A stretch of DNA of 64,000 nt, from positions 133,859,113-133,923,112 of the forward strand of contig OX104127.1 of the NCBI GenBank assembly GCA_944470555.2. Direction: 5' to 3'. Made by a program: the position numbers and the translations under genes. Source of the stretch: Heterobilharzia americana (Eukaryota; Platyhelminthes; Trematoda; Strigeidida; Schistosomatidae). Shown here one piece after another: positions 33,473 through 45,765 of this stretch (its first letter is position 1; each line of letters begins with the position of its first letter). The notes below the pieces were generated by a model. It made no database searches, was not told where the DNA came from, and worked only from the letters and a program-made list of their open reading frames with translations.

Positions 33473-35047
33473 ATTGATATAAGTTTATTCGTAGTGAAGG
33501 CTTTTCAAGCTAGTTGGGAAATTCAGCTTACATGAAATATATGACAGAACGTTTACACATGATTTCATCATATTGACGAAGAATTATTGCCAGAAGCAGA
33601 AAGTAACATGTGTTCAGTTATCAAAACTAGTGAAATGATGAAATTTCATCTTTCCACATCATCAGTATCTTTTCTCTTTGATTGTTAAAAATATTCAATA
33701 GAAATTCATTTCTTTAAACATAAGTAGCTAAAAAAGTAAGAAGACGTTATGTGTACAACATAGTAGAAGAATTATCCAGTCAGTTTACAAAAGTCTTTGG
33801 AATTTTAGGCATTTCAGTGATATGTTGTTTTAATGGATTGGTATTTCAGAAATATTCTTTAGAAATCAACAATCAAATTCAATAACAACTTCATATTACT
33901 TTAGCGATGTTCTATTTCTCTTTGTAAGGTTTCATTTCTTGCTTATATCTGTTTACACAAAACATTTTACACAAGGTAATCTGGAATTACCTACAGGAAC
34001 TTATAGTTTGTGCATTCAAACTACTATCTGTTTAGATCATTTTACTTACATTGAAATGTAGAAGTGAATCACATGAATGACCTAACCAATAAATCTAAGT
34101 ATTCAGATATTCTACTTCATTTTTATTTTATATTATTAGTTTGTACAATTAATCATCTTAAATAATCACAATATAAACAAAATAGACATGTTCCTACAAT
34201 TTTAAATTGTTCTGCATACAACATGTAAAATATCTGCAAAAAGCCATTAGCACTGACCGACCACAAAGAGTTGTTCAAAATGCTCTGATTAGTTTTTTCT
34301 TTCTGTGTGTAAAAGTGTTTTGAATTACATTTCTACAGTTTTTATAATAGATTAGAAATAGATTGACTCAACTGCGATATATGTATATATTTATATTATA
34401 ACATTTAAATTTGGTTAACAGCATGTATGATTCGTGTATGCATGATGATTGTAGATGACTGAAAATATGAGTGTAGCTAGTTCGATACGTCCAACAGTCA
34501 AGCACTTAAATTTAACCGCCGAATACATTTTGGTTTTGGAGATAAGGTGACAATAACAGATTACTTAATGAGATAAAACTAGAATAAAACACAGAAAATA
34601 AAACCGAGTAGAAATGAAAAAGTTATAACTAAGGCTGAATATCTTTTGGAAGCTACTGAACTTAATTGTAAACTAGACCAACCTATCCCAACGATTTTGT
34701 CTCGTATGAATATTTACCTGATAGTGAGTAATCACTAAGTATTTGTCGATAAATTTTGAGTCAGTTATTTGGAAGCCTTTTATTTTGCATGTTAAAATAG
34801 GGATTTGACCGAAATAAACTGAATGGATCACCTTGAACAGATCGGTAACAGTCTCAACTTGTATAAAATACTTGCAGGTCTCGGAGTGAATTATATATAA
34901 AGCGAAAATACTAAATTAACAGTGCTTGAGATATGATAACAGCCGAGTAACCATCAATTATTCCTTTTTATTACTATTAATTGACATGCTTTTGATTCTT
35001 CATTGTTTCGTTGGATCGAATTGTTCAACCCTTTTTGGCATAATTTG
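33473..35047. other. Non-coding stretch
   Basis: Nothing recognised. Confidence 0.35.
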
Positions 35048-35245
35048 GTTGGTTGCGACTAGTAGAGCAATCCAGGACGCGCTTTTTTCACTATTTGTGA
35101 CTCACTCGTAAACCGGATGTACCTGCACCCCAGTGAGTGATATTGTTCTCAATCAGACTCGAACCTCATACATATCACTTCAAACGCCAAGGTGTTATCC
35201 ACAAGGCAGTGGAGGCACAATACCCACCTCTTGTATAACGGGTAT
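35048..35245 (-). repeat. Sm-alpha-like SINE, copy 2
   Basis: The tRNA-like part (B-box-like GAGGTTCGAGTCTG) is followed by CACTCACTGGGGTGCAGGTACATCCGG and a hammerhead relic. The core is damaged (TTTACGAG, then a TGAG insertion, GTGAAAAAAGC). The cleavage triplet GTC and the stem I strand CTGGATT remain, and the end is CTACTAGTCGC. Confidence 0.65.
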
Positions 35246-37132
35246 CAGTTATTACTATTTACTCGCTTGTAATGCTTGTAATTCTCTGTTGTTTTACTGG
35301 ATGTAATTATTCGACCTTTTTATCTTGAAATTGTCATTTTTTCTGTATTTATATTTTTGGCGATAAATTGGATTCCATCTATACGGACATTTCCAAATGT
35401 GTCAGTAACATAGGGGAAAAAACACAAGTGTCTCAATCCAGATGCAGTTGTGAAGTTATCATTAACTTTTAAGTACCACTGTATCATCCAATGAATTTAC
35501 TCATAACAAACTCCATCATAATCAAGTTAATACATGGAAATTCATAAGGCATGAGTGTCAAGTGATTTATTATGTTAATTTAGTTAGCGTTTACAAGAAA
35601 ATATCTTCATATAGCTTTACCTTACCTAGAATCTTATAGTTTTGCCTACAACTGTTTTGATGATTATATAATAGTGAGTAATGAAAATTAACAGAGATTA
35701 AATCAGGATGCCATGAAATATTTGATTTTCATTCCACTTGATCCTCTATACACTGTGTGGAAAATTATAAAAAGCTGACAAAGCAACCCTCACCTGGAAG
35801 TTTGGGGACTGGAATTATTAGGAGTTTAGTTGACATTAGTTCGCAATGGCTTCATTACTGTTATCAGTCAGTAAAAATAAAAATATACTTCGATGACAAT
35901 AATATTTTAAGAAGGAGAATGATTACGAATAGGTTTTGTACTGGGTAAGTAACCCTTCTGGGCTATCAGGTTTAGTTCATGTTCATGTTCATTTCAAAAA
36001 CCATAACCCACTTGAGTACTCTACTATGAAATTCTTTTGATCAGCAGATGAATAGGTACTCTAGACACAAGAAATATCAGCATATAACAATAATAATGAC
36101 TACACAACCACCTAAATTTTCCGATACTGGTAGTTGCAGATTACTGACACTAGGTGATGACTGAAGATGAAATTAAAATCCGGATCGTGATAGGATTAGA
36201 GTCAACAGCCTCAGGATTATCCGCCCGGTGCTCTACCAACCCAGCTTCTGATCTGGTCAAAAGTACCAGGTTAGTTTATGATAAAATAACCACCTAAACT
36301 TGTCCTACTGTTCATTGACTGTGAATTATAATTCATATGATTCCAGGCAGTATTATTTACAGTGATTTTTCTGTTAGATGTACAGTATACATCCTTGCTT
36401 ACCATATCACTCAACCATGCCTATGAACGGAAATTTGGTAACATTCACTATGCTGAAAATCTTGAACTGATTGAAGAATAGAAGTGTGATAAATGCGTTT
36501 TTCTCAACCGGCATTGCGATATACTCTAGTTACCTCTGTTAATTATTCATCTGCTTCAAACGTCTTACGAGAACTTATGCAACAGCAATGATTAGTAACC
36601 ATTTAACATAAAAAAATACAAAATTAAAAAAACACTGCTCTTTATTCTCTGCATCTGAGTTGTTTGAATGGCACAAAAACAATGTGATCAGAAAAAAGTA
36701 TTTACTTCCACCAACTGCATTCCATTAATATGTACGCTAGAAAATTTGCATACTGATATTGGTAGTGAGTCGCAGAAACATGTAAACATGATATAGAGAA
36801 GTGATAGTGAGGATTATACGTTCTGTATTCTCAACAAACAGATAACAAATAAACAAATAAAACATAACCCAGACAAATCGCATTACTCTACACTTTACCA
36901 CAATTGTCATCTGCATATTGGTGTGCAATCAACAGAAGCGCATGAAAAGATGATATGACAAAAAACAAAGATAGTAGAAATACCAAAGGAAAACCAAGGA
37001 ATCAGAATGCAGTAAGGAGTAACAAAGAGGTATTGCAACAAGCTTTTCCAGATTTGAAGTATACAACTTTGAGATGTCATCTGAAAAAAATTCTTATCGA
37101 TTCAATTTAGAGCTTAGTGGGATTTATTCATT
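35246..37132. other. Non-coding stretch with one tRNA-like patch
   Basis: On the minus strand about 36250-36180 reads GGTTGGTAGAGCACCGGGCGG..ACTCTAATCC, tRNA-like with an A box and a poor B box. It may be an old tRNA-derived SINE; it is not a credible tRNA gene. Nothing else recognised. Confidence 0.35.
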
Positions 37133-37535
37133 GATTTCAGGTTCTTATTCATCATGGACTGGTATCATCCGAGGAAAGGTCAAGAACCTGGGGTACTGGA
37201 CAGCTGCATCCTCAGCAGTGGGCACCCACAACCCCGCCACGCCACAGATCGGACCCAGGACTTCCGGGTTCCTCGACCAGCACGTCACTATTGAGCCACC
37301 GGGTTGGAATTCCATGGTCTTTATTTCCTAATTTCGTCAGTTCACGATACAGAGCGACCTTGATACAATCCCGTCGTTGAGTAGCTGACCTAATGCTCTA
37401 CCTAGTTGGCCTCATCAGTCATGACTTCTCACTTAGAATTACCTTTCGAAGTCAGTCATCAAGAAGCATTATATTAATTCAACTTTGAGGTTTGTGAGGA
37501 CTTACTGACTTCAAGTTGGTATTCATCGATTACTG
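37133..37535 (-). repeat. SINE-A, longer-than-unit copy with deleted ribozyme
   Basis: The 3' block (CATCATGGACTGGTATCATC) is at the left. The tRNA-like part has reverse B box GATCGGACCCAGG and reverse A box CACTATTGAGCC. The 5' block is at about 37430-37470. Beyond it the 3' block appears again (AAGTTGGTATTCATCGATTACTG, about 37513-37535), some 375 bp from the first. The hammerhead has lost its stem II (GGACAGCTGCATCCTCAGCAG), so CTGAGGA and CAGCTG are joined directly. Confidence 0.7.
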
Positions 37536-38149
37536 TTGTAACCCAAACCACGTTGCGAAAGTCTACAACTGCTTACGTGTTGGAGATTTATAGGTTGGAA
37601 TCGAATTTCAGTCTGAACATTTCCAGTTTTTTCCAGATTATTACTCACCACCCTAATTTAAATGAAATCACAGTAAACTTTAATAGGAGGTTGAAATATG
37701 TATCAACATTCGGTTGTTGAAAGCGATAAAAATTTACTCATATGATGACTAAGCATTGTTTATAGATGAGACGCCTGCGAAGTACATGCAGACAGCCTAC
37801 ACATATTGAGAATTTACTACTTCTACTCTAGCAGTGAGATTGGACGTGTTTCGTCAGCAACAAAGAATTGCTTACGCGGATATTGCTATGGTGAAGAAAT
37901 TCATCAAAAGTTACACTTCTTAATTAAAGTACCCACTTTAATTTTGCCCTGTAGATACGTAAATGTTTGCATAAGTCCAAAAACAAATAATTTTTTTGAA
38001 AATAGTTTAAATCATTTGACCATGGATGACTACCATTCTGCATGATGATGAAAAAGAAACCTATCCAGATATGCCTTTTATCAAAATAGTTGGCTATATA
38101 AATGGTAGGTTAAGCTACTACTCACTGATATGACATAAGAAGATATAGA

Positions 38150-38335
38150 AGTATTCATCATGGATTGATATCAACTGGAGAACCATTGAAAACCTGGAAG
38201 CTTTGAACTGGTGTTTCGTCCTGGTGTGGGACCCCTCAAAGGTACCCATGCTAGGACGAAACAGCCTTCTAGTGTTCCCAGGTTGTCAGTCGTTCTCCAA
38301 CTACCTCGAAATTAAAATCCCCATTTACCTCATAA
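38150..38335. repeat. SINE-A head-to-head pair of 3' ends (short foldback)
   Basis: The minus part (38150-38235) reads to TTTCGTCCTGGTGTGGGACCCC. A spacer of under 15 bp follows, then the + part (from CTAGGACGAAACAGCC) to the 3' end. Arms of about 80 bp can pair, with the centre in the hammerhead stem II. Confidence 0.75.
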
Positions 38336-38742
38336 TACACTACTGTATACTGCACATTAGTAACGTTTCCAGAAGGATAGCCTGAAGTTTTAATGAAAAT
38401 TCGTGCGTAATCGGTGGCATCAACCATTTGGAAGTGAAATAGACGCTAACTGAAGACCTGGTATGATAGTCGTGCTATATAGCAAATTGATAGAAGTAGG
38501 AAACTGTGTACCATTGAATTCCAACCCAGTGGCTGAGTGGTTAACACGTTCACCGTGAAACCTGAAGGTCCTGTGTTTGGCCCCTGGTGGGTTCGTGGGT
38601 AGGCATTGCTGAGTAGTCTAGTACTAAGACGAAACAGCTGTCCATTGCTCCCAGTTTTTGAATGGTTCTCTAGCTGATGTCAGTCCATGATGAATACTGT
38701 CTCAAAATTAAAATCCCTATTCACCTCAAAATGCATAAAAAA
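38336..38742 (+). repeat. SINE-A, near-full copy
   Basis: A diverged 5' part (AACGTTTCCAGAAGG) is followed by GTCGTGCTATATAGC, A box TGGCTGAGTGGTTAAC, a worn B box (GTGTTTGGCCCC), hammerhead CTGAGTAGTC...GACGAAACAGCTGTCC and the 3' block. The core has one key change (CTGAGTA for CUGANGA); GAAA and palindrome ACAGCTGT are intact. Confidence 0.75.
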
Positions 38743-40439
38743 GATACTCTGAATATCAGAGCAGAATAAATTTTGAAATTTTAGTCAAGTAAGCTGCACC
38801 AAATTGTTTATCTATGCAACTGAACCGTGTGACAACTTCATAGAATATGCATGAGATTACCGTTTGTTGACTTTGATTGTCATGCCAATCCTTTTATGAG
38901 ATAACGACAAAATAGTAAAATCTTTGTTTCCATCAAGAACCAACCCAATAACCTCCATATTCCTGGCATTGTGTTACACCAACTGTGTAGTAACACTACA
39001 CTCCTCATGAGGTTTCATTTTCAATTTAACTACTGGATATTTCATCATCTAAAACTTGAATGAGTATTATACTACTAGTTATTGTTCAGCACATTTGACA
39101 AGTCATAGTGTTGTTTCAATTTACATTCATGCGAAGTAGTATTAACAAATCAAGAAGTGAATATATGATTACAGACGAGATTATGGGTGATAGCCCTGTT
39201 TATCAAATGTTTCTTTGTTGAGTCAAAAAAATTAAGCTTCGATTTGATTACTCGAAGACTTCTTATTCATTTTTAATACGACGGAAAAATCCTGCCTCAA
39301 CTAAGATCATCGACGGTAAGTCCTCACTTTAATAGTAGTCCGAAATGAAGAGTAAAGACAATGCCTCACATATGACAGCTTATGCATTTTGATGTTAAGT
39401 AGTGACAGATAAATTTCTTAAAATATACAATTCCTAGGTTAGCAACAATGTCCACCTGTAACAAAACCAATTTTCACTGCATCACAACTCTCGATATGAA
39501 TAATAGATGAAAACGTATGCACGATTATTCCATTCAGCACAGAAAAAACTGCTCACAGTTGATTGTTAAACACATCGAGTAATTTGTTGTAGGCCAGTGT
39601 TGTGATCAATCACTTCCAGAATAACCAAGAATAAACTCATGGTATTAGCGTTACTTTATAAGACCACCTTAAACAAACAGATTCATTGTAGAAAACTTTT
39701 ATTATTTATAATTGTAAGTGATATGAATACTGTAAGACCACTATTCATCTCACCTATTGTATTTCGAATAATATGAATATTAGAATAGTTTTGCAATAAC
39801 TGTGAGTTATTCAATGTACTATTACAAATTTAAGGTTTTCGCTCATCACCTTCAAACCAATCAATGAAAGATAAATTCTTTAGAAACTAGGTGAAATCTC
39901 ACTAAACACATTCACCATGATTTACTTTATGAATTAATAATGAATTCAGATTAGGTGTTGTAGAAAAGTCACCTATATACTTTTACTAAACAACACAAAT
40001 GCTTCACAAGAACATTGGCAAATAAACAAAGTCTAGGGGAAGCTTGATGCTTGGATTTCACTCAACTAGCTAAATTTCAATTTTTGGTTAACCTTTTTAA
40101 ATAAGTGTATAGTGTGATTGATAGTAAACCTTTCTAGGCAATCAAAATGTGCTACAGTTATCAAAGAATCATATATTCCCCCATTCAGTCAGTAACTTTA
40201 AAAACATTGCGTCAGTGTGTATAAGAATTACTCAAATAGACACGAAACATTCATATGCAAGAACAGTTTTCAAGTTAAGGCATGCTTGGTAGCGTACTTC
40301 ATAATTTAATTTCTTTTTTTGTAACTATGAATTTCAAATATTTGTCAAAATATTATGACAAATGTGAAGTGTGCATTAGAAGGTCAATGTACTGAAACTA
40401 ACATTAGACCATTGATACCTTAGTCTATATTGAACTTTA
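38743..40439. other. Non-coding stretch
   Basis: Nothing recognised. Confidence 0.35.
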
Positions 40440-40675
40440 CAATTGAAGTTCAAAATGTAGCCACCAGATTAAATAATTTGACAGAAGTTAGAAACTGTGA
40501 ACCATTGAACTCTAACTAAGTGGCTGAATGGTTAACGCGTTCGATCCCTAGACTGGTTGTGGTTACGTACAACTGAGGAGTCCATACTAGGACGAAGCAG
40601 TTGTCCAGTGCTCCCAAGTTTTCAGTGGTTCCCCCTATGACATCAGTCCATGGGAATACTACCTCAAAATTTATT
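40440..40675 (+). repeat. SINE-A, internally deleted copy
   Basis: A box TGGCTGAATGGTTAACGCG runs almost directly into the B box TTCGATCCC, so the tRNA-like part is shortened. The hammerhead has core CTGAGGA, stem II GTCC/GGAC intact, GAAG in place of GAAA, and stem III CAGTTG. The stem I strands no longer pair well. Confidence 0.7.
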
Positions 40676-42169
40676 TAAAATTGCAACAAAATGATTTTTA
40701 CTTTCGATGACTGTCATTTTACAAGTTAAACATGGTTACGATGATAAGTGACCAAACGTTTCTCATCAATGTTCTTTCAAAGACTGAATGTAAATTGCTA
40801 CTGTACAGCTATAGAGAATGAAATCGCTGAAAAAGATATCTTCGTTAAGTTTCTGTTGTCCTCCATTTATCCCAACTGAGGCTAAGAAAGCTGTAGCCAC
40901 AACATCTGTTTTTTCTGAAGACATAAGTCGGGTTCTTTAGCCTAATTGCTATCTTTTGTGCAGTTTGAAGGATTTGGAGTTTGGTGCATTTTGGCAGGTT
41001 GATGGAACCCAGTAAATAATAATACCAACAATAACAATGGTAATACAATCATTCATAAGACTTTTGGATATAGATTATGGAATGTATTTCATGGCTAGCA
41101 AACTAATTTTTCTTGTTAGCCAATGATAGAGCATTCTAACCTACTACTGTAACACACGACTGGTTGAAAAGTCATTCAATTTACGATGGTTTTCACAAAA
41201 CTTACGGTGGACAACTACTAGGTCCCGCTTTCAGAGTCATTATTGTCAGCTTTCGAACTCACATACACTTGAATTGATTCCAGCAGTATTTTAAGGACTA
41301 TAGTATCAAACATACAACTTCTTTAATACAATTTATCTCACGCAAAGTTGAGAATAAACGACCTTGAAAATTCCTAACAGTGATGGAAACATTTCCATCT
41401 GTGACAGCGTCAGCCGCACTGCACGTGACGCTTGTTAGTGATCAGAAGTATTTTACATCTTAAGCATTTTTAACAATTTACTGGAACTAATAACGTAAAG
41501 TTGTTTGAGTTCACGCAATGTTTGCTAAATTTAGTTGTTCCAAATAGCTTACAACCGTAATCAAATTAGAGCAAAATCTGTTATGGTAATCAGAATGACA
41601 TCAATGGTCAATATGTTAGTGAGGGAAACTATCTGTATCAATATGAGAGGATGGCTTATTTCTAAGGTCTGAAGAAACAAAAGGCTAACTTTACGCCTAT
41701 AAAGCCTCTAACAGAGAAAATTGTGAATAAAGATGGTATAGAACCGACGACAGAAGATGAAAACTGAAGTGGCCTATTCCTAAACTCATTTTTCAAGGGG
41801 CATTTCTAAGACCTTTTGTACGGTTCCATTCAGAGTAGGTAGGTGGAGTAGAGAGCTATATTTCATTTTCCCGTAGTGCTCGAGATGTGAAAAATCATGA
41901 TAAGAAACTCTCAGTGACATGGCTCAGAAGGTGTCACAATCAGGCAAGATTTCTCCTCTTTTGATCTTTCTTAAAATTTGGAAACCATATTGCTAATATG
42001 AACCCGAATGTCCCTATATCATACATTGCATCATTGTGTTTAACCACTTCTTAACTACCCCTTTTCAGGTAAATTAAATTGACGCTCTATTGCGTAGGAT
42101 TCTACTCTTTCTTGAAAACAAAAAGTTACCTAGATGAATTATAAGCTATGTTGCTTAGATGGACACGAT
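40676..42169. other. Non-coding stretch
   Basis: Nothing recognised. Confidence 0.35.
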
Positions 42170-42424
42170 TATTACGAAGCCCTGGAAGCCTTAGGTTTTG
42201 TACTTTTTTGTCACTCATCAGCGAGGCACATCTGTAACTCCAAGAAAACTGATGTCCTGCCTGAGATTACAACGCGTCCCAACCAACAATGTAGTCAGCA
42301 ATGCTACCACTGAGCTATTTGAGCAGAGACTGAACTCCTGTGGGTCTTGATTAGGCACATTGATTGGTGACTGGAGGGTAATCAATTTCATTTTGTTTGG
42401 TCCTATGTGGTGATCGAAATCCAT
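42170..42424 (-). repeat. SINE-C, minus copy with hammerhead relic
   Basis: On the minus strand the 5' block GATTTCGATCACCACATAGG is followed by the tRNA-like part (A box ATAGCTCAGTGGTAGC, B-box region GTTGTAATCTCAGG). The hammerhead region follows at 42224-42175: core CTGATGA, stem II GTGAC/GTAC with a bulge, AAAA for GAAA, and a worn stem III (ACCTAAGG). It aligns with 12448-12745. The open frame across it is not a gene. Confidence 0.55.
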
Positions 42425-43099
42425 CGATCATTTTGCAATTTGGCCACCAGACTAGTTGACTCAACATAAAGTAGTAATTTTAAAGTTATTTTTTTCATCA
42501 ATAATGTTTGTTGAACTTTGTTCTTTCTTTTACTCTATGCTGGTTTGTGAACAAACAGTGTATTTTCTACTGACTTCATCAAATGTTTTTATCGCACCTG
42601 TTTGGCATGGATACTAATATTCTTATTCTCATAATTATTACTTATAATACTCATCAGTAATCTTGTTTTAAAACAGCCTGGTACGCATACTAATTAAGCC
42701 TACAAGTGGTTAAAGTTGAGTTACTGACATCATTCTTCTTTTTGTTTATGCGGGCTGTACTAGTTTGAGACTGATTGTCTTTCTATGCGTGTTTGTGTAT
42801 ATGCAAATCAAGTAGAATAGACAGACTACATGACTATAGTGAAGTGAATAACTTTGAATAAAAACCAGCACACTGTAGTCTGAAAGTACAACAAGTGAAC
42901 ATGTAATTATGATAGGCAACTAACGAAGACACTCCATTCTCTCAAACTGGAATAAGTAACAAATATAATGGCAAAATGAAATGGTTCATCCTTAAAATAA
43001 TGTAACAAATAACAAAAACAGTTGAGGTATAAAACGCTTGTTTTTCACTTGTATTCATTAATTCTTGTTTTGAGCAATGAAGGAATCAGTAGATAAGCC
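42425..43099. other. Non-coding stretch
   Basis: Nothing recognised. Confidence 0.35.
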
Positions 43100-43112
43100 T
43101 ATCCCATGATTA
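43100..43112. repeat. Target-site duplication, left (Sm-alpha copy 3)
   Basis: TATCCCATGATTA recurs exactly at 43441-43453, giving a 328-bp insert between. Confidence 0.75.
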
Positions 43113-43440
43113 TATATAGGGAAGATGGATAGTGGCTAACAGTAGGACCAATGATGTGCATCTTGTCCTACTTGGGACTCATCAGCTGCGTGTACCTGCA
43201 CCTGTGTGATGCCCCTACCGGGATCCGAACTCAAGACCGACCGCCCTAAATGCCATGGCGTCACCCACTAGACCACAAAGGCACGGTAACCATATGTCGT
43301 GCGACGGGTATAGTCACAGTATTGACGCTTGTATTATACTGTTGTTGACTGGACCAAACTGGTCGGTCTTCATTGACATATGCGCTCCTGCGCGCATGCT
43401 TTGATATCGTCTGTGTTTTAATTATATATGGAATGATGGA
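43113..43440 (-). repeat. Sm-alpha-like SINE, full-length copy 3
   Basis: The insert is 328 bp and is flanked by a perfect 13-bp duplication. On the minus strand an upstream part (GATATCAAAGCATGCGCGC, ACCGACCAGTTTGGTCC) leads to A box TGGTCTAGTGGGTGACG and B box GAGTTCGGATCCC (43232-43220). GCAGGTACACGCAG and the hammerhead follow, with core CTGATGAG (43186-43179), stem II GTCC/GGAC, AAGA instead of GAAA, and AUC at the cleavage site. The 3' end is CTACTGTTAGCCACTATCC. The damaged GAAA suggests loss of cleavage. GATGGATA occurs near both ends. Confidence 0.85.
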
Positions 43441-43453
43441 TATCCCATGATTA
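43441..43453. repeat. Target-site duplication, right (Sm-alpha copy 3)
   Basis: Exact repeat of 43100-43112. Confidence 0.75.
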
Positions 43454-43504
43454 CCTGTATGTTGTCACTTAAAACTGAGGCAGATATCTAGCCTCCTCGA
43501 ATTT

Positions 43505-43820
43505 TTTCAAGTTGGTATTCATTATGGACCGTCATCAGCTGGACGAACTTTGGAAACCTGTGAGCACTGAACAGCTGTTTCGCCTAACTTGCATGGGAAA
43601 CCTCACCACTGCACACCCACGACCCCACCGAAGAACGAACCCGCAACCCTAAGGTTCCGTGTCTAGCACGTTATCGTTGAGCCACTGGGTCGGAATACAA
43701 TGGTCCATATTTCCAACTTCTGCCAGTATACAACATAACGCGACCACCACCCAGTGTCAGTCAACGATGAATACAAACTTGAAAATATCTCTAAATCCCC
43801 ACAAACCACCGAAATCAATT
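43505..43820. repeat. SINE-A head-to-head inverted pair
   Basis: A minus copy (43505-43756) ends at CCACCCAGTGTCAG and changes directly into a + 3' end (about 43757-43820, TCAACGATGAATACAAACTTG...CCCCACAAACC). The minus copy keeps GCGAAACAGCTG and palindrome ACAGCTGT but its 5' core is lost (GTGAGGT). Confidence 0.75.
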
Positions 43821-43864
43821 TAACTAGAGCCTACTCATGACTACCTTACAGATGTGATTGCCAA

Positions 43865-44130
43865 GGTTCCAATGAGAAGTCACGACCAGTGGATTGAACC
43901 TCGTCGCCGTGGGGACAAACGCTAAACGGCATTGCCGTGAACTGATAAAAGTTGGAAATATAGAGCATTCGAGGCTGACTCAGCAACTCAATGGAACGAT
44001 CCCTGACGAGGTCGAAGATACTTAGTGCTAAGGAAACGTGTACTGGAACGAAACCAATGTGGAGTGTTCCTAGATTACCAATGATCCCCCAAATAACATC
44101 AGTTCATGATGAATAACAAATTGAAAAAAA
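43865..44130 (+). repeat. SINE-A, diverged + copy
   Basis: It starts at TTCCAATGAGAAGTCACGACCAG. A worn A/B box region (AACTCAATGG, AACGATCCCTGACG), a hammerhead region without core (CTAAGGAAAC...GGAACGAAACC) and the 3' block (ATCAGTTCATGATGAATAAC) follow. Confidence 0.65.
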
Positions 44131-44489
44131 TCCTTCTCAGACAGAGTCGGTTATTCACATAAACCTATTAAGGCTTGATTTCATTGGTGTCGGAAGTATG
44201 CAATGAATATGTGAGTAATACTCCAATGAAGCAGTAAGTTTTATCACTTTTTCTGGATAGAAAGTAGTGAAATTTCTAAAGGTTCATTCAGTTTGAACTT
44301 TTAAATTAGGAATCATTTTATGGAAATTATTGATAAGTTCTATACTGTATTTAGGATTATATATCGTCTAAAGTGCGTAAACTTGAAGAAACATTCTCGA
44401 CAAACCTTGTTTATTATTTAGTCACTATGTCAGGTTGACCGGATATTATGCTTCATATATTTATGCATTTTTCTCACTCAACTAAAACT

Positions 44490-44960
44490 CACGCCAGTCC
44501 ATGATGAATTCAAACCTGTAACCAATTATTAAATCTCCATAAACTTCCCAACTGAATTAATCTAACACTCTGGTGAGTAACTTCGAGAGGTAATTCCCAG
44601 AGTTCCACTGAGAAGTCCTTACCGGTGGACCCAATCGAGTCAGATATGAGGAAATTTAATCAACTACGGCATTGGATGGAGGTCACGCTATATCGAGAGC
44701 TGACAAAAGTAAGAAATATGGAATATTGGGTTCTGATTCAGTGCCTCAATGTTGACATATTGGCAGCGGAACGTGAAGGTTCTAGGTTAAATCCATGGAG
44801 TGGTGGGGTCGTGGATGCACACTTCTGAGGAGTCCCATACTAGGACGAACTATCTGTTTAGTGCTTCCAGGTTTCCAATGTCTTCCCAAGTGATGTCAGT
44901 CCATGATGAATGCCAACCTGAAACCAATAAGTAAATCGCCAAAAACCTCCAGATGGAAGT
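44490..44960 (+). repeat. SINE-A, longer-than-unit copy (402-bp unit)
   Basis: The 3' block CAGTCCATGATGAATTC starts at 44495 and again as CAGTCCATGATGAATGC at 44897. One exact unit of 402 bp lies between the starts. The order is 3' block, CTCCATAAACTTCCC, 5' block (GGTGAGTAACTTCGAGAGG), tRNA-like part, hammerhead (CTGAGGA, GTCC/GGAC, GAAC for GAAA), 3' block. A single SINE insertion would not normally begin with its own 3' end. Confidence 0.8.
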
Positions 44961-45765
44961 TTTGGGAAGTCGAAAAATCAAAATTAAGATAGAATCTTGT
45001 CTTTATATTCATTATTGGTGTGTTCTTTTCTTGATCTGATGTTATTTTCAGTCGCGGTCGAAATCTTACTGTCAGATTTTCAATAGAAAGTATGAAAGTA
45101 GTTAGATGCCACCGTAAACTGTCTTAGTTACTTACCCATATGCCTAGAGAGACCGATTAATTTGGTTCAGTCAATGACGGTATAATACAAGCAATAACAC
45201 TAATTACTAACTGTTTAGAATCCATGAAGATCAGATCCTTATCTTAGTCCAAAGTATATCAATATTCATCAGGATGGCGTATCTCAGCTATTTGGAAAAG
45301 TCGTGAACAAAATTATTTGCTCACTAAGGGCTAATAAGTAGAGACAACATGATATGCTTAAACCATATTTCATAGAAAAGTAAATGTGATGAAGTCACAA
45401 TAAACTAACTTCGATGGCATAAATCTTAAAAGTTCATATTTCGGTTACGCTTTGATGCTTTTAAGGTTGATCATTAAACATCATTGATAGTTTTATATTC
45501 ATAGAGAATTATTCAATTATTTCTAACATCAAATGAATAAGAATTGATTTTAAACTTATGAGTTTGTGAACTGATAATGAGTGAATTAAGCTGAAAAATT
45601 TAGTCCAATCAACTTTTTTAAGAAATCAGGTTTTGTTCACTAATACCATAGGTGTAATTTAAATTGCCCATGAGACATAGACAACATTTTAGGCAATGAG
45701 AAGGTAGAATTCACACATTGTCTTAAAGACATTAGTGTGCTAGGCGTTTCTTGCAATCAATACTA
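44961..45765. other. Non-coding stretch
   Basis: Nothing recognised. Confidence 0.35.

Noticed and set aside
37806..38045. 79-codon open frame on the + strand
   Set aside because: No recognisable domain, no second exon in phase, and it directly precedes SINE-A sequence; chance is the simplest reading.
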